Shown: positions 1 through 9,771, counted from the stretch's first letter. The stretch is DNA of 64,000 nucleotides from Danxiaibacter sp048498555 (GCA_048498555.1 JBEHXT010000026.1:10736-74735); one strand, 5' to 3'. Numbers and translations: made by a program. Notes: generated by a model from the letters alone, not told the origin.

Positions 1-244
1 TCAGTGATCAAAAATAGATGAGGCACTTACATATTATTAAATTGAGAAGGCAGTCTCCACTATAAGCTATTAGCTGAACGGCAACTAAACAATAATGCGG
101 CAGGATTTTGCTTGCGATGGTTTCGCGAATGTATAAATCCTGCAGCCTTTTAGTGCTGTACCAACCTGTCTTTTATTAGAAAAAGCTCAATCGGATTTTT
201 TTTCTAAATTTCTCCAAAATTTGCAGATAGCTTCGCATTAGCAC

Positions 245-919
245 ATGAAAGTATTGATTATAGAAGACGAGATAAGCCTGCTAAAAAGCATGCTGGATTA
301 TTTTCGCAAAGAAGAATTTCTATGCGAAGGCGTCGATAATTATTACGACGGGCTCACAAGGCTGGAAGATTTTGATTACGACTGCATTATATTGGATATT
401 AACTTGCCAGGAGGCAGCGGCCTTGAACTATTGCGCAATCTGAAAAAAGAAAAAAAAGAAGACGGCGTGATCATTATTTCCGCGCGCGACTCGCTCGATG
501 ATAAAATTAACGGATTGACGCTTGGTGCAGATGACTACCTTACCAAACCTTTTCATCTTCCCGAACTGAATGCACGCATCAAAGCTTTGCTTCGGAGAAA
601 ATATAGTAATGGCGTGAGTGAACTGCAATTTGGTAACATTCGTTTGCAAATTCATTCCCGCACTGCTTTCGCTAACAATGAACTATTATCCCTCACAAGA
701 ATAGAGTTTGATCTGTTGGTCTTCCTAATCACAAACAAGAACAAGGTACTCAGCAAAAGAGCCATTTGCGAACACCTCCTCGGTCATGAATCAGATGATC
801 TTTCATCGTTTGACTTTATCTATTCTCATATCAAAAACCTTAAGCGTAAATTGAAGGACAAAGGCGTGGGCGACATGATACAAACAGTTTACGGATTAGG
901 CTATAAAATAATTGAATGA
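245..919 (+). CDS. OmpR/PhoB-family response regulator
   Basis: Cytoplasmic DNA-binding response regulator of a two-component system. The receiver domain spans about residues 1-115, with acidic residues E7/D8 near the N-terminus, the phospho-acceptor D51 in IILDINLPG, and the conserved lysine in DYLTKPF. A winged-helix DNA-binding domain follows (about 128-224, ending YGLGYKI). The length of 224 aa is normal for the family. Its stop overlaps the start of the histidine kinase by four bases (ATGA), which points to translational coupling. It precedes an efflux operon, so it probably controls those genes; that is inference from position. The 244 bases upstream hold no gene I can recognise. Confidence 0.95.
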   Translation: MKVLIIEDEISLLKSMLDYFRKEEFLCEGVDNYYDGLTRLEDFDYDCIILDINLPGGSGLELLRNLKKEKKEDGVIIISARDSLDDKINGLTLGADDYLTKPFHLPELNARIKALLRRKYSNGVSELQFGNIRLQIHSRTAFANNELLSLTRIEFDLLVFLITNKNKVLSKRAICEHLLGHESDDLSSFDFIYSHIKNLKRKLKDKGVGDMIQTVYGLGYKIIE

Positions 920-2193
920 GCAGTACACTTCAACAAAAAAACACGGGTTTCCTGTTTAACAGGTTAGCACTTGTACTGCTGGGCAGTTGCGTGTTATTTT
1001 ATTTCCTCATGCGCATGCAGGCGCGGCATATGCAGGAAAAACAGCTTTTGCTTACGCAGGCGCACATAGAAGACGCCTTTCGCAATAATCCAACAATGCC
1101 GATGAATGTGCCCGGAGAATATACCATTACCGAACAGGCAAATTTACCAGCAGGCATATTAAACAAAGTAAGAGATACATCCTTTCTGGACGCCGCCACA
1201 CAACAGCATCTACCTTTTGCCATTCTCACCGACCAATTTTTCGCAAATGGAAAAAAATACCAACTGACCACCTATGTATCTTCAACAGAAATAGGGCACC
1301 TGATTATAAAAGTATTTTTGATAGAAGCATGTATTCTTGGCTTGCTGTTTATTGTGATCATTTATATCAACAGGAAAACTTCCGGCAGGCTGTGGCAACC
1401 ATTCCGCAAGACAATGAACCAGCTTGCCGTATATGATATAACACAAAACAAACCGCTGACGCTTGATAAGGAGACAGGCATCGCGGAATTCAACGAACTA
1501 AACAAGGCGCTTATAACATTAGTAGAACGGAACAGCAACGCATACACAAACCAAAAGCAATTTGTAGAGAATGCCAGCCATGAGATACAAACCCCGCTCG
1601 CTGTCATTCGTTCTAAACTCGAGCTCTTAATCAATCAACAGAATATAACAGAAGAAACAGCATCACTGCTTTGCGATATTACTGAGGCAAATGACCGGCT
1701 GAGCCAGATGAACAAAAGCCTTCTATTGCTCGCTAAAATTGAAAACAATCAGTTCCCGGTAAAGCAACGGGTTGACCTGAGGCAAATGATAGATAACTCG
1801 ATCAACAATTATCACCTTCAATACCCGGAAGACTTTCCAAAGATTCACATATCAGCGCCAGAACAAACATTTATTACAGCCAACCCGTCATTGATGGAAA
1901 TACTTATTGGCAACCTTATAAAAAATGCAATCGTTCATAACATAACCAACGGAAGTGTGGAGATCGACCTCAGTCCTGACAGTTTATCTATCTGCAATAC
2001 GGGCGCTCCAATCTTCAAAGATCCTCAATTACTATTCGGCCGTTTTAGCAAAGGAAATGACACAGCAAAATCTACCGGTCTTGGATTAGCACTCGTAAAA
2101 CAGATCTGCCAGATAAATGGCTTCAAACCAAATTATATATATGAAGATGGGTGGCATAGTCTGAGGGTGGAGTTTGGAAGTGAGGTGGTATAA
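916..2193 (+). CDS. sensor histidine kinase, partner of the upstream regulator
   Basis: Inner-membrane sensor kinase, 425 aa. Two membrane segments (about residues 12-30 and 130-152) enclose a periplasmic sensor region of roughly 100 residues. A linker follows, then the dimerisation/phospho-acceptor helix with H222 in ASHEIQTPLAVI, and a C-terminal ATPase domain with the N-box (NLIKNAIVHN) and G-box (GLGLALVKQ). It overlaps the regulator gene by four bases. The ligand cannot be read from the sequence; given the RND genes downstream, an envelope-stress or metal/drug signal is plausible but unproven. The stop codon runs directly into a heptamer repeat block. Confidence 0.94.
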   Translation: MSSTLQQKNTGFLFNRLALVLLGSCVLFYFLMRMQARHMQEKQLLLTQAHIEDAFRNNPTMPMNVPGEYTITEQANLPAGILNKVRDTSFLDAATQQHLPFAILTDQFFANGKKYQLTTYVSSTEIGHLIIKVFLIEACILGLLFIVIIYINRKTSGRLWQPFRKTMNQLAVYDITQNKPLTLDKETGIAEFNELNKALITLVERNSNAYTNQKQFVENASHEIQTPLAVIRSKLELLINQQNITEETASLLCDITEANDRLSQMNKSLLLLAKIENNQFPVKQRVDLRQMIDNSINNYHLQYPEDFPKIHISAPEQTFITANPSLMEILIGNLIKNAIVHNITNGSVEIDLSPDSLSICNTGAPIFKDPQLLFGRFSKGNDTAKSTGLGLALVKQICQINGFKPNYIYEDGWHSLRVEFGSEVV

Positions 2194-2248
2194 GGTGTCA
2201 GGTATCTGGTTGCAGGTATCAGGTTTAAAGTTTAAGGCTTTAGGTTTA
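2193..2248 (+). repeat. 7-bp degenerate tandem repeat, block A (left)
   Basis: Eight consecutive degenerate heptamers with consensus AGGTATC/AGGTTTA. The first begins on the last base of the histidine-kinase stop codon. The G-rich strand is the + strand. Confidence 0.8.
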
Positions 2249-2305
2249 GGATATCCTTGGTTTAGCGAACGGAATGAATACGCGTTACAAGCTAAAATTT
2301 GAGTA

Positions 2306-2340
2306 CTTCGTAATTCGTAAATCGTACTTTGTATTCGCAT
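2306..2340 (-). repeat. 7-bp degenerate tandem repeat, block A (right, inverted)
   Basis: Five degenerate heptamers, reading on the + strand CTTCGTA, ATTCGTA, AATCGTA, CTTTGTA, TTCGCAT (minus strand TACGAAT-like). They face the 2193-2248 block across a 57-bp spacer in the gap before the outer-membrane-factor gene. Confidence 0.7.
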
Positions 2341-2414
2341 CTCTTACTTAAACCGCTAATCCCAAATGTCTCCAAAATCCTCCACTAGGTTTGTAGGATA
2401 ACAGACTATACCAA

Positions 2415-3794
2415 ATGTTAATTGCGGCAAGATCATGGAAGTTTTTCCTAATAGCATATGTATTTTCTTTTTCCGCGGCCTTCGGCCAACAGGTCAATCT
2501 TTCGCTTAAAGACGCACTTAAACGTGTGGAAGCCAATCTCCCTCAATTGGAAGCATACAGGCAACAGGCGCTTGCAAGTAAAGAGAATATCGCGCTTGCA
2601 AAAAACAGCATGGTTCCTGAAATGAATGCAGGTTACCAGTTAAACAGTGCCACATTCAACAATATAACAGGCATGAGTTATCCGGGTTTCCTGCTTCCTA
2701 TCAGCGGGCCGCCATCTCCAACGAACGAAATGAATTTTGTGCCCGGCTCAGCATTGGGCACAATCGTTAAATGGAACCCGTTTACCTTCGGCCAGCGTAA
2801 TGCCGCAGTTGAAAAAGCCACAGCCGCTTTCAAGGAGGCCAATGCATTATACAACGAACAACTGTTCCGTTATCAATACAGCACATTGAATGTATACCTG
2901 GACGCTGTTTATGCAACGCAGGTAATGAATACTATCAAGGCGGGAATTGATCGTAACAAAGCAGGCCTCGGCCAATCTCTCGTTCTTGCATCTGCGGGCC
3001 TGAAACAAGGCATCGACACGGTGCAGTTTCAGGCAGCAATAACACAAGGAGAAATAGATCTTCTCGAAACAGAAAAAGTATACATCGATAAGATGACGAG
3101 CCTTCGAAACCTGACAGGCATACCTGAAGACACCGGTAAAATAACATTAACCGACACTGCTTTTTCAGCACAATTACAATTATCAACAGACACTGCAAAT
3201 CATTTAACCCACCCTTTGTACCAAACCATTTCAACAAGGCAGGCAACAACAGCTGCGGAACTAAAACAGTTACAAAAATTATTTGCTCCTCAACTTGATA
3301 TATGGGGGAATGTGTATACAAGGGCATCGGGAGTTGATGCAACCGGTAATATCAATAAAGCGGATGGCTTTCAATTCTCACGTACCAATGCAGGCATCGG
3401 CCTTCAGTTGAATTTCCCTGTATTACAATTCAGCAAAATAAACATCCAGAAAAGACAATACAATCTTTTACTGAAGGCCGGAGAAGCAAGTTTACAACAA
3501 GCGGATAGAGACATCTCTACTCAAACGCAGGCCGCAATTCAACAATATGAAAAAGATGTACAAATAACAGATAAAACACCTGCCTTGCTAAAAGCATCAA
3601 GGGACGTTTACCAGGGTTTAAGCATCAGCTATGAGCATGGATTGATAGACTACACGAGGCTTGAACAGGCGCAATACGACCTTGTTAAAGCCGAACTGAA
3701 TAACGCTAATGCGCATCTGCAACTCTGGCGATCATTATTGAGGGTAGCCATAGCCAAAGGCAACCTGGATATTTTTCTTTCACAACTGAAATAA
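2415..3794 (+). CDS. TolC-family outer-membrane efflux protein
   Basis: Outer-membrane factor of an RND efflux pump, 459 aa. The signal peptide ends near residue 25 (AAFGQ). The mature protein has the long alternating coiled-coil segments of TolC-like proteins, with two OEP-type repeats (LSLKDALKRVEANLPQ near the start; ISYEHGLIDYTRLEQAQ near the end). There is no lipobox, unlike the outer-membrane factor of the second efflux operon. The permease gene starts four bases after the stop, so the two are co-transcribed. The substrate is unknown. Confidence 0.9.
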   Translation: MLIAARSWKFFLIAYVFSFSAAFGQQVNLSLKDALKRVEANLPQLEAYRQQALASKENIALAKNSMVPEMNAGYQLNSATFNNITGMSYPGFLLPISGPPSPTNEMNFVPGSALGTIVKWNPFTFGQRNAAVEKATAAFKEANALYNEQLFRYQYSTLNVYLDAVYATQVMNTIKAGIDRNKAGLGQSLVLASAGLKQGIDTVQFQAAITQGEIDLLETEKVYIDKMTSLRNLTGIPEDTGKITLTDTAFSAQLQLSTDTANHLTHPLYQTISTRQATTAAELKQLQKLFAPQLDIWGNVYTRASGVDATGNINKADGFQFSRTNAGIGLQLNFPVLQFSKINIQKRQYNLLLKAGEASLQQADRDISTQTQAAIQQYEKDVQITDKTPALLKASRDVYQGLSISYEHGLIDYTRLEQAQYDLVKAELNNANAHLQLWRSLLRVAIAKGNLDIFLSQLK

Positions 3795-3798
3795 TGAT

Positions 3799-6700
3799 AT
3801 GAAGTTGATTAAGGCTGCATTAAGAAATCCTATTGGCGTGATGGTATCCGTACTGGGCATTTTGTTCTTTTCATGGCTGGCCATCAGGAATACCAAAATT
3901 GACATCTTTCCTAAACTTGGCCTTCCTACGGTATATGTTGCACAGCCTTATGGCGGCCTTTCTCCAGAACAAATGGAAGGGTTTATTACGTCTTACTATG
4001 AGTATCATTTCCTATACATTACCGGTGTAAAATATGTAGACTCAAAATCGGTGCAGGGCGCAGCGATCATTAAAATTGAATTTAATGAAGGCACTGATAT
4101 GAGCCAGGCAATGGCAGAAGTTGTGGGATATGTTAACCGCTCAAGGGCCTTTATGCCGCAAGGCACCGTTCCTCCGTTTATTACTCGGTTTGATGCAGGC
4201 AGCGTGGCCGTAGGGCAGCTTGTATTTAGCAGCGACAACAGGCCGCTGGGCGAAATATCAGACCTCGCATTATTCAGGGTGCGGCCCATGTTTGCGACAC
4301 TGCCGGGCGTTTCTGCGCCACCACCATTTGGTGGCAATCAGAAAACCGTGCTCGTTACACTTGATCCCGATAAAATAAGAAGCTATCATCTTACACCAGA
4401 CGAAATAGTGCAGGCACTTGTTAAAACAAACAGCATAAGCCCGGCTGGCAACGTACGCATTGGCGACAGCACTTACATAACACCGCAGAATAGCGTGGTA
4501 GAAACATTGCAGGATCTGCAAAACACGCCGCTGCTGCCAGGTTCAGGGCCATCCGTATATGTAAAAGATATCGCCACCGTAAGTATAGGCGCTGATGTTA
4601 CAAGCGGCTACGCACTTATCAATGGCAAGCGTTCCGTTTATATACCCGTTACAAAAAGAGCAGATGCATCTACATGGGATGTAGTAAAAAATGTGAAGGC
4701 GGCCCTGCCAGACATGCAGGCGGCCATACCCCCAGATATTAAAGTGTCGTACGAGTTTGATCAGTCAGGTTACGTTATCAATGCTATTAAGAATTTACTA
4801 TTTGAAGGTGGCCTCGGCGCATTTCTTACGGGGCTTGTTGTACTGTTATTCCTTGGCGACAGACGAAGCGCGCTCATCGTAGTTTTAACCATTCCTCTTG
4901 CACTGCTTAGTTCAGCAGTACTCCTCTACCTTGCAGGCCAAACTATCAATATCATGACATTGGGAGGGCTGGCGCTTTCCGTTGGCATTCTGGTAGATGA
5001 AGCAACTGTTACTGTTGAAAATATTCACCGGCATATGGAAGTTGGTAAATCCAGGGCACGCGCTATTGCAGATGCAGCTATGGAAATTGCTTTTCCCAAA
5101 TTACTTATCCTTCTTAGCATACTTGCCGTATTTGTGCCATCGCTCTTTATGAGTGGCGTTCCGCAAGCCATGTTTGTACCACTTTCACTCGCCGTTGGGT
5201 TTGCTATGATCGCTTCTTATCTTCTTTCACAAAGTTTTGTTCCTGTTTTATCCAATTGGTGGATCAAAGACCAGTTAAGTGCGAATGAAAAAAAACATTC
5301 AAACAATTTCTTCATTCGTCTTCGCAGTACCTATGTTGAACGTGGTAAACGCCTGAAAGCAAAACCGGCCTTGTTAAGCTGTATTTTTCTGTTTGTATCT
5401 GTTGCGCTTGTTATTATACTTTTCAAATCTACAGGCAATGAATTATTTCCACGCGTAGATACAGGACAAAGCCAGGTAAGATTGAGATTGCCAACGGGCA
5501 CAAGACTGGAACGAACCGAAGATGCCACACGTACTTTGTTACAGATGATTGATTCGATCGCCGGAAAGGATAATGTACAGATCACATCGGCCTTCGTGGG
5601 CACACAGCCACCAAGCTTTCCTGTGAATTATATTCACTTGTGGACAAGCGGTCCGCATGAATCTGTCACTAAAATCAGGTTAAGGCCGGGCAGTGTTAAC
5701 CTCGATCAGTTTAAAACACGGATAAGGCAAGCGGTTCAAAAAAATATTCCTTCAGCAACAATATCATTTGAGCCCGGTGATCTTTCTGAACAAGTATTGA
5801 ACCTCGGCACCAACAACCCTGTAGAAATTGCTATTGTAAATAAAAACCTGGAAGAAGGCAAACAAACAGCAACCAATCTTTTGCAGCAGCTAAAACAACT
5901 ATCTTATCTAAAAGATATACAAATAGCTACGCCTTTAAATTATCCCGCTATAAAACTGGATGTTGACAGAATAAAGGCGGGCCAGCTAAACGTTACTGCA
6001 GACCAGGTTGCAAAGTCCACATCTATCGCAACATCTTCAAGCCGTTTTTCAGCCCCCTCCTATTGGCTGGATAAAGCATCGGGCACAGCATACATTGTCC
6101 AGGCGCAATATCCCGAGTATCGCATGAACAACACCAGTCAAATTGAAATGATTCCGGTAGCTGCGGCCAATGGAGCCTTACATCAATTGTCTGAATTAGC
6201 CACATGGAAAAAAACAACTATACCCGGAGAGCTTGACAGGCTTAACCAGCAACGATACATCACGATCACTGCCAATATTGAGGGCAAGGATGCCGGAAGC
6301 ATTTATAACGCTATCAATACCATCATTGCTAAAACTCCTTTACCCAAGGGAGCAAAGATCCTATTTCGCGGCCAGCCTGAATTGTTGAAAGATACAATGG
6401 ACAATCTCCGCTTAGGCCTGTTGGTTGCCATAGTTGTTATATTCCTGTTGATGGCAGTATTTTTCCGTTCATTCACTATCGCAGCAATAACACTATCAAT
6501 CATACCGGCTGTTGCTGCGGGATCGTTGCTTTTGTTATTGATAACCGGTCAAACACTCAACATACAATCTTACATGGGAACCATAATGGCCGTTGGTGTG
6601 TCGATCGCTAACTGCGTACTATTTATTACGTCCGCTGAAGCAACGCGACGTGCGGGCGACACACAGGGAGCTTATATGACTGCTGCGGAAAACCGTTTCA

Positions 6701-6957
6701 GGCCGATTATCATGACAACTGTTGCAATGATAGCCGGCATGGCTCCTATGGCAATAGGACTTGGAGCAGGCAGCGGACAAACGGCGCCGTTAGGCATTGC
6801 CGTTATTGGCGGCTTGCTATTTTCTACATTAAGTGTATTGTTCTTTCTTCCACATATTTATCAATATGCGAAAGGCAACAAAAAATACATTTCACCATCA
6901 CTTGATCCTGACGATATAAACAGCAGCAACCATGCAAGCGCAACAACAGTACAGTAA
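3799..6957 (+). CDS. RND-family efflux permease with atypical proton-relay residues
   Basis: Inner-membrane proton-driven efflux permease of the AcrB/CusA superfamily, 1052 aa with the usual 12 membrane segments and two large periplasmic loops. TM4 reads GILVDEATVTVEN, giving D400/E401 where AcrB-type pumps have Asp-Asp. In TM10 the segment VGVSIANCVLF puts A937 where AcrB-type pumps have the essential lysine. It is therefore a divergent subgroup, neither classical HAE1 nor clearly a CusA-type metal pump. It sits between its outer-membrane factor (4 bp upstream) and its adaptor (211 bp downstream). The substrate cannot be predicted. Confidence 0.93.
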   Translation: MKLIKAALRNPIGVMVSVLGILFFSWLAIRNTKIDIFPKLGLPTVYVAQPYGGLSPEQMEGFITSYYEYHFLYITGVKYVDSKSVQGAAIIKIEFNEGTDMSQAMAEVVGYVNRSRAFMPQGTVPPFITRFDAGSVAVGQLVFSSDNRPLGEISDLALFRVRPMFATLPGVSAPPPFGGNQKTVLVTLDPDKIRSYHLTPDEIVQALVKTNSISPAGNVRIGDSTYITPQNSVVETLQDLQNTPLLPGSGPSVYVKDIATVSIGADVTSGYALINGKRSVYIPVTKRADASTWDVVKNVKAALPDMQAAIPPDIKVSYEFDQSGYVINAIKNLLFEGGLGAFLTGLVVLLFLGDRRSALIVVLTIPLALLSSAVLLYLAGQTINIMTLGGLALSVGILVDEATVTVENIHRHMEVGKSRARAIADAAMEIAFPKLLILLSILAVFVPSLFMSGVPQAMFVPLSLAVGFAMIASYLLSQSFVPVLSNWWIKDQLSANEKKHSNNFFIRLRSTYVERGKRLKAKPALLSCIFLFVSVALVIILFKSTGNELFPRVDTGQSQVRLRLPTGTRLERTEDATRTLLQMIDSIAGKDNVQITSAFVGTQPPSFPVNYIHLWTSGPHESVTKIRLRPGSVNLDQFKTRIRQAVQKNIPSATISFEPGDLSEQVLNLGTNNPVEIAIVNKNLEEGKQTATNLLQQLKQLSYLKDIQIATPLNYPAIKLDVDRIKAGQLNVTADQVAKSTSIATSSSRFSAPSYWLDKASGTAYIVQAQYPEYRMNNTSQIEMIPVAAANGALHQLSELATWKKTTIPGELDRLNQQRYITITANIEGKDAGSIYNAINTIIAKTPLPKGAKILFRGQPELLKDTMDNLRLGLLVAIVVIFLLMAVFFRSFTIAAITLSIIPAVAAGSLLLLLITGQTLNIQSYMGTIMAVGVSIANCVLFITSAEATRRAGDTQGAYMTAAENRFRPIIMTTVAMIAGMAPMAIGLGAGSGQTAPLGIAVIGGLLFSTLSVLFFLPHIYQYAKGNKKYISPSLDPDDINSSNHASATTVQ

Positions 6958-6989
6958 AAACAATAATGAACCGGGCACCAATGCTACTA

Positions 6990-7131
6990 TTGAGCTTTTG
7001 TTGTGTCACTCACTTGTACGTTCTGTTCTTCATTCGGCAAGGCAATACTGCAAGCCTATCGTCAGACACAACGGCTATGCATCGCAGCTGTAAGGCGTGA
7101 AGCACAAGAGTGCGACGCAACCGAAGCTGAA
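6990..7131. repeat. intergenic element with 28-nt imperfect inverted ends
   Basis: The left arm (6990-7017, starting TTGAGCTTTTGTTGTGTC) is complementary to the right arm (7104-7131, ending GACGCAACCGAAGCTGAA) apart from a few mismatches, wobble pairs and a bulge. The interior carries a further GACACAAC motif resembling the arm cores. The element lies between the permease and adaptor genes of one transcription unit and encodes no recognisable protein. Confidence 0.6.
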
Positions 7132-7168
7132 TAATGTTAGGCAGCATGGATCATAAAAAAACAAACTG

Positions 7169-8287
7169 ATGAAGCAAATCAATATGTCAATTTTTTATTC
7201 ACGCTATTTTATTTGTGTTGCACTTGTTGCATTCCTATACTCGTGCAACGATCAGCAGCAGGTTTCTGCGACAACGGCTGCAGCAATTACAGCAGACACT
7301 CTACCAGTATTTATTCTTCATGATACTGGTTTAACCAAAAGCATAGAGTTACCCGCTGAATTGCTTCCGCTTGAACGTGCTGAGCTTGCTGCAAGAGTGC
7401 AGGGTTATGTAAAAGATTTAAAAGTAGATATCGGAGATAAAGTTTCAAGCGGCCAGACACTTGCAATAATTGAAGCACCGGAACTGAATACAAAGTATGC
7501 AGAATACGAGGCCTCGCTTGCAACGGCAAAAGCAAAATATATAAGCAGCACTGATGTGTATGAACGCATGAAAAAAGCGGCACAGGCAAAGACTGCGGGC
7601 ATTGTTGCTCCGGTTGATCTTGAACGCTGCAAAAATCAGTATATAGCAGACAGTGCTTCATACGAGTCAGCGCGTAAGCTTGCACAATCCTACAAAGAGA
7701 TGGCAGGTTACCTGGTGATACGCGCACCGTTTTCAGGAATAATAACTGCAAGAAATGTTGATCGGGGTGCTTTGGTTGGAACAGATCAAAAAATTTTTAC
7801 GATTGAGAACCTGCAAACATTAAGATTGCGTGTTGCAGTACCTGAGCTATACACAGCAACAGGAAGCACACAAAAAGAAAACCAGTTCAGGATTGATGGT
7901 TATCCTGAAAAAACATTTACCGCAACACTGGCGCGCAAGAGTGGTAGCATTGATGCAACTACACGCACAGAACTTTGGGAGTACAGGTATAACAATAACG
8001 AAGGCCTAATTAAAGCGGGTTCATTTGCGTATATAAAACTGAATGTGCAAAGAAATGTCCATTCCTTTATTGTACCACCAACAGCCATCGCCACAACACA
8101 GGAACGAAAGTTTGTCATTAAAGTAAAAGATGGCAAAGCCTTATGGGTTGATGTAAGTCAGGGTTTATCAACAGACAAAGGCATTGAAATATTTGGCAAC
8201 ATAAACAGCAATGACACGCTTTTAGTAAGGGCATCTGATGAAAGAAAAGAAGGGACAAGCGCGATGTGGAAAGTTGTGAAGCAGTAG
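7169..8287 (+). CDS. RND efflux periplasmic adaptor (MFP) lipoprotein
   Basis: Membrane-fusion/adaptor subunit linking the permease to the outer-membrane factor, 372 aa. A lipoprotein signal ends in LYSC with the lipidated cysteine at about residue 26. The biotinyl-lipoyl-like half-motifs (VQGYVKDLKVDIGDKV and YLVIRAPFSGIITARNV) flank an alpha-helical hairpin, followed by a beta-barrel domain. A second in-frame ATG lies five codons downstream. It completes the operon begun by the outer-membrane factor, although the 211-bp gap with the inverted-repeat element may modulate its expression. The stop codon is part of a heptamer repeat block. Confidence 0.92.
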   Translation: MKQINMSIFYSRYFICVALVAFLYSCNDQQQVSATTAAAITADTLPVFILHDTGLTKSIELPAELLPLERAELAARVQGYVKDLKVDIGDKVSSGQTLAIIEAPELNTKYAEYEASLATAKAKYISSTDVYERMKKAAQAKTAGIVAPVDLERCKNQYIADSASYESARKLAQSYKEMAGYLVIRAPFSGIITARNVDRGALVGTDQKIFTIENLQTLRLRVAVPELYTATGSTQKENQFRIDGYPEKTFTATLARKSGSIDATTRTELWEYRYNNNEGLIKAGSFAYIKLNVQRNVHSFIVPPTAIATTQERKFVIKVKDGKALWVDVSQGLSTDKGIEIFGNINSNDTLLVRASDERKEGTSAMWKVVKQ

Positions 8288-8355
8288 CGTTCAGCCGTGA
8301 GGCATGAGGTATCAGGTTTTAGGTATCAGCCGTGAGACCTGATGTTTGAGGTTTC
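8286..8355 (+). repeat. 7-bp degenerate tandem repeat, block B
   Basis: Ten consecutive degenerate heptamers with consensus AGGTATC (variants AGCCGTG, AGGTTTT, AGGTTTC). They begin inside the adaptor stop codon. The consensus is the same as in the 2193-2248 block. I see nothing else in the rest of the gap to 8531. Confidence 0.8.
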
Positions 8356-8531
8356 AGCTCGATTTTGCATACAAGGATTAAATAGACACCGGCCCGATTA
8401 CACCTTTGGCGCGCGTATAAAAACAAAACATGGCCACATCGCCAGTGTTTTAAAGTCACCTGCAATGCAGGTATGTATTTTCATAGTGGAGTGGTATTTA
8501 TAAGCGGCGCATCGCTTCGGAATAAACAAGG

Positions 8532-9131
8532 CTATGCAATTGCAATTCCTTTACCTAGTTTAATCAAATGTTCGTTAAGCGCCTTAGAGTCGATTTGCAA
8601 TTTTTTATACGAATCTGCCGGGATTATTGCTACCTGGCCGGTATTAAAAGTGGGTGCCGCTGGAATAAATACCGTTGCCTCACCGCTATCTGCAATATCG
8701 ATTATGTAAGCTGGCTTCCAATGCTCTTGTGTATGCACTAGGCATGTTTCAAAAACCTCTTCTTTGGGGGCTATCCCGATATTAATTTCTGTTTCTTTCC
8801 GCAGGTCGTTGTAACCCGGAATAAAGCGCGCCAGTCTTTCATCCAGCCAGTCGCTCATTCGCTTGAATACAGAAAGCTTAACCAAAAAACCTGCTACTAC
8901 ACAAAACAGTAAGAGCAGGATAATTGCAATTATAGCATCGCCCGTTGCACCCAACAAAGTATCGATACCAAGAAGGTTTGATACTTTGTGGCCTACTCCC
9001 AGCAGCTTCGTCCAAAACTTTCCCAACACAGCAATAGATATAAGCACCGGCATCAAGAACACAAAGCCAGTAACTACGTGGTTGCGTATAATTTTGTATG
9101 ATCGCCTTGTGCGTAAATATGCTCTTTTCAT
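8532..9131 (-). CDS. DUF502 family membrane protein
   Basis: 199-aa integral membrane protein of the DUF502 family, function unknown. A basic N-terminus (MKRAYLRTRRSYK) is followed by membrane segments at about residues 20-45 (GFVFLMPVLISIAVLG) and 67-87 (IIAIILLLLFCVVAGFLV), then a soluble C-terminal domain containing the family-like RFIPGYNDLRKETEI stretch. It is a single gene, convergent with the efflux operon; its relation to neighbours is unclear. Confidence 0.85.
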   Translation of the reverse strand: MKRAYLRTRRSYKIIRNHVVTGFVFLMPVLISIAVLGKFWTKLLGVGHKVSNLLGIDTLLGATGDAIIAIILLLLFCVVAGFLVKLSVFKRMSDWLDERLARFIPGYNDLRKETEINIGIAPKEEVFETCLVHTQEHWKPAYIIDIADSGEATVFIPAAPTFNTGQVAIIPADSYKKLQIDSKALNEHLIKLGKGIAIA

Positions 9132-9327
9132 AATTATATTTTTTAATTACCATGCTTCGCATTCCAATTTCATTGTAGAAGTAAGCACGGTAATAGCTTA
9201 ATACAATATTCTAATGCAAGCACCTCGGCGTGGCCAGCCCATTAAACAATTTAAAATGCAGCACACATATATTTAACGAGCTGGTTCAGCCACTTAATTA
9301 CTTAAGAAAACAAATTATAAATCGTTA

Positions 9328-9771
9328 CTAAAGCGTCATTGATTCTTTTACCAACTTGCCAGCTTTATCGAAATAGAGGTACTTCTTCTCAAGGCTGCTT
9401 TTTTTAACCAGCATGCGATATTGTACTTCGCTTTCTTTTTTCTCAATTTTTAATACCTCGGTTACTTTTCTGTCTGCATAACGGCTTTTGGCAAAACCTT
9501 CCTTTATTTCGGCAGGCAGCTTAGTCTCATCTAATTCTTCCTCTGTTGACTGCCACTCGCCTTTCCCGTTAAAACTTGCTTCGCATTTAGTGCTATCCTT
9601 CGAGGTAAAACGTGCGCTAAAATTGGTTAGGTTATCTTTCCACTGTACATCTTTTGCATCGGGATATTTAGTGGTAAAAGCATTCGTTACTTCAGAAGGT
9701 ATTTTCCGTATCTGTGAAATAGCCGGCTGAATGACTATAACAGTCAACAACACAAATAATAATCGTTTCAT
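9328..9771 (-). CDS. secreted PepSY-like domain protein
   Basis: Periplasmic protein of about 147 aa. The ATG at 9771 is preferred over an earlier one because it begins a clean signal peptide (MKRLLFVLLTVIVIQPAISQ). The body has the pattern of two PepSY-like (beta-lactamase-inhibitor-like) repeats found widely in Bacteroidota, for example FTTKYPDAKDVQWKDN followed by FNGKGEWQSTEEEL. The fold is thought to bind or inhibit partners, but the role here is unknown. It lies 63 bp downstream of the beta-barrel gene on the same strand, probably in one transcript. Confidence 0.8.
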   Translation of the reverse strand: MKRLLFVLLTVIVIQPAISQIRKIPSEVTNAFTTKYPDAKDVQWKDNLTNFSARFTSKDSTKCEASFNGKGEWQSTEEELDETKLPAEIKEGFAKSRYADRKVTEVLKIEKKESEVQYRMLVKKSSLEKKYLYFDKAGKLVKESMTL

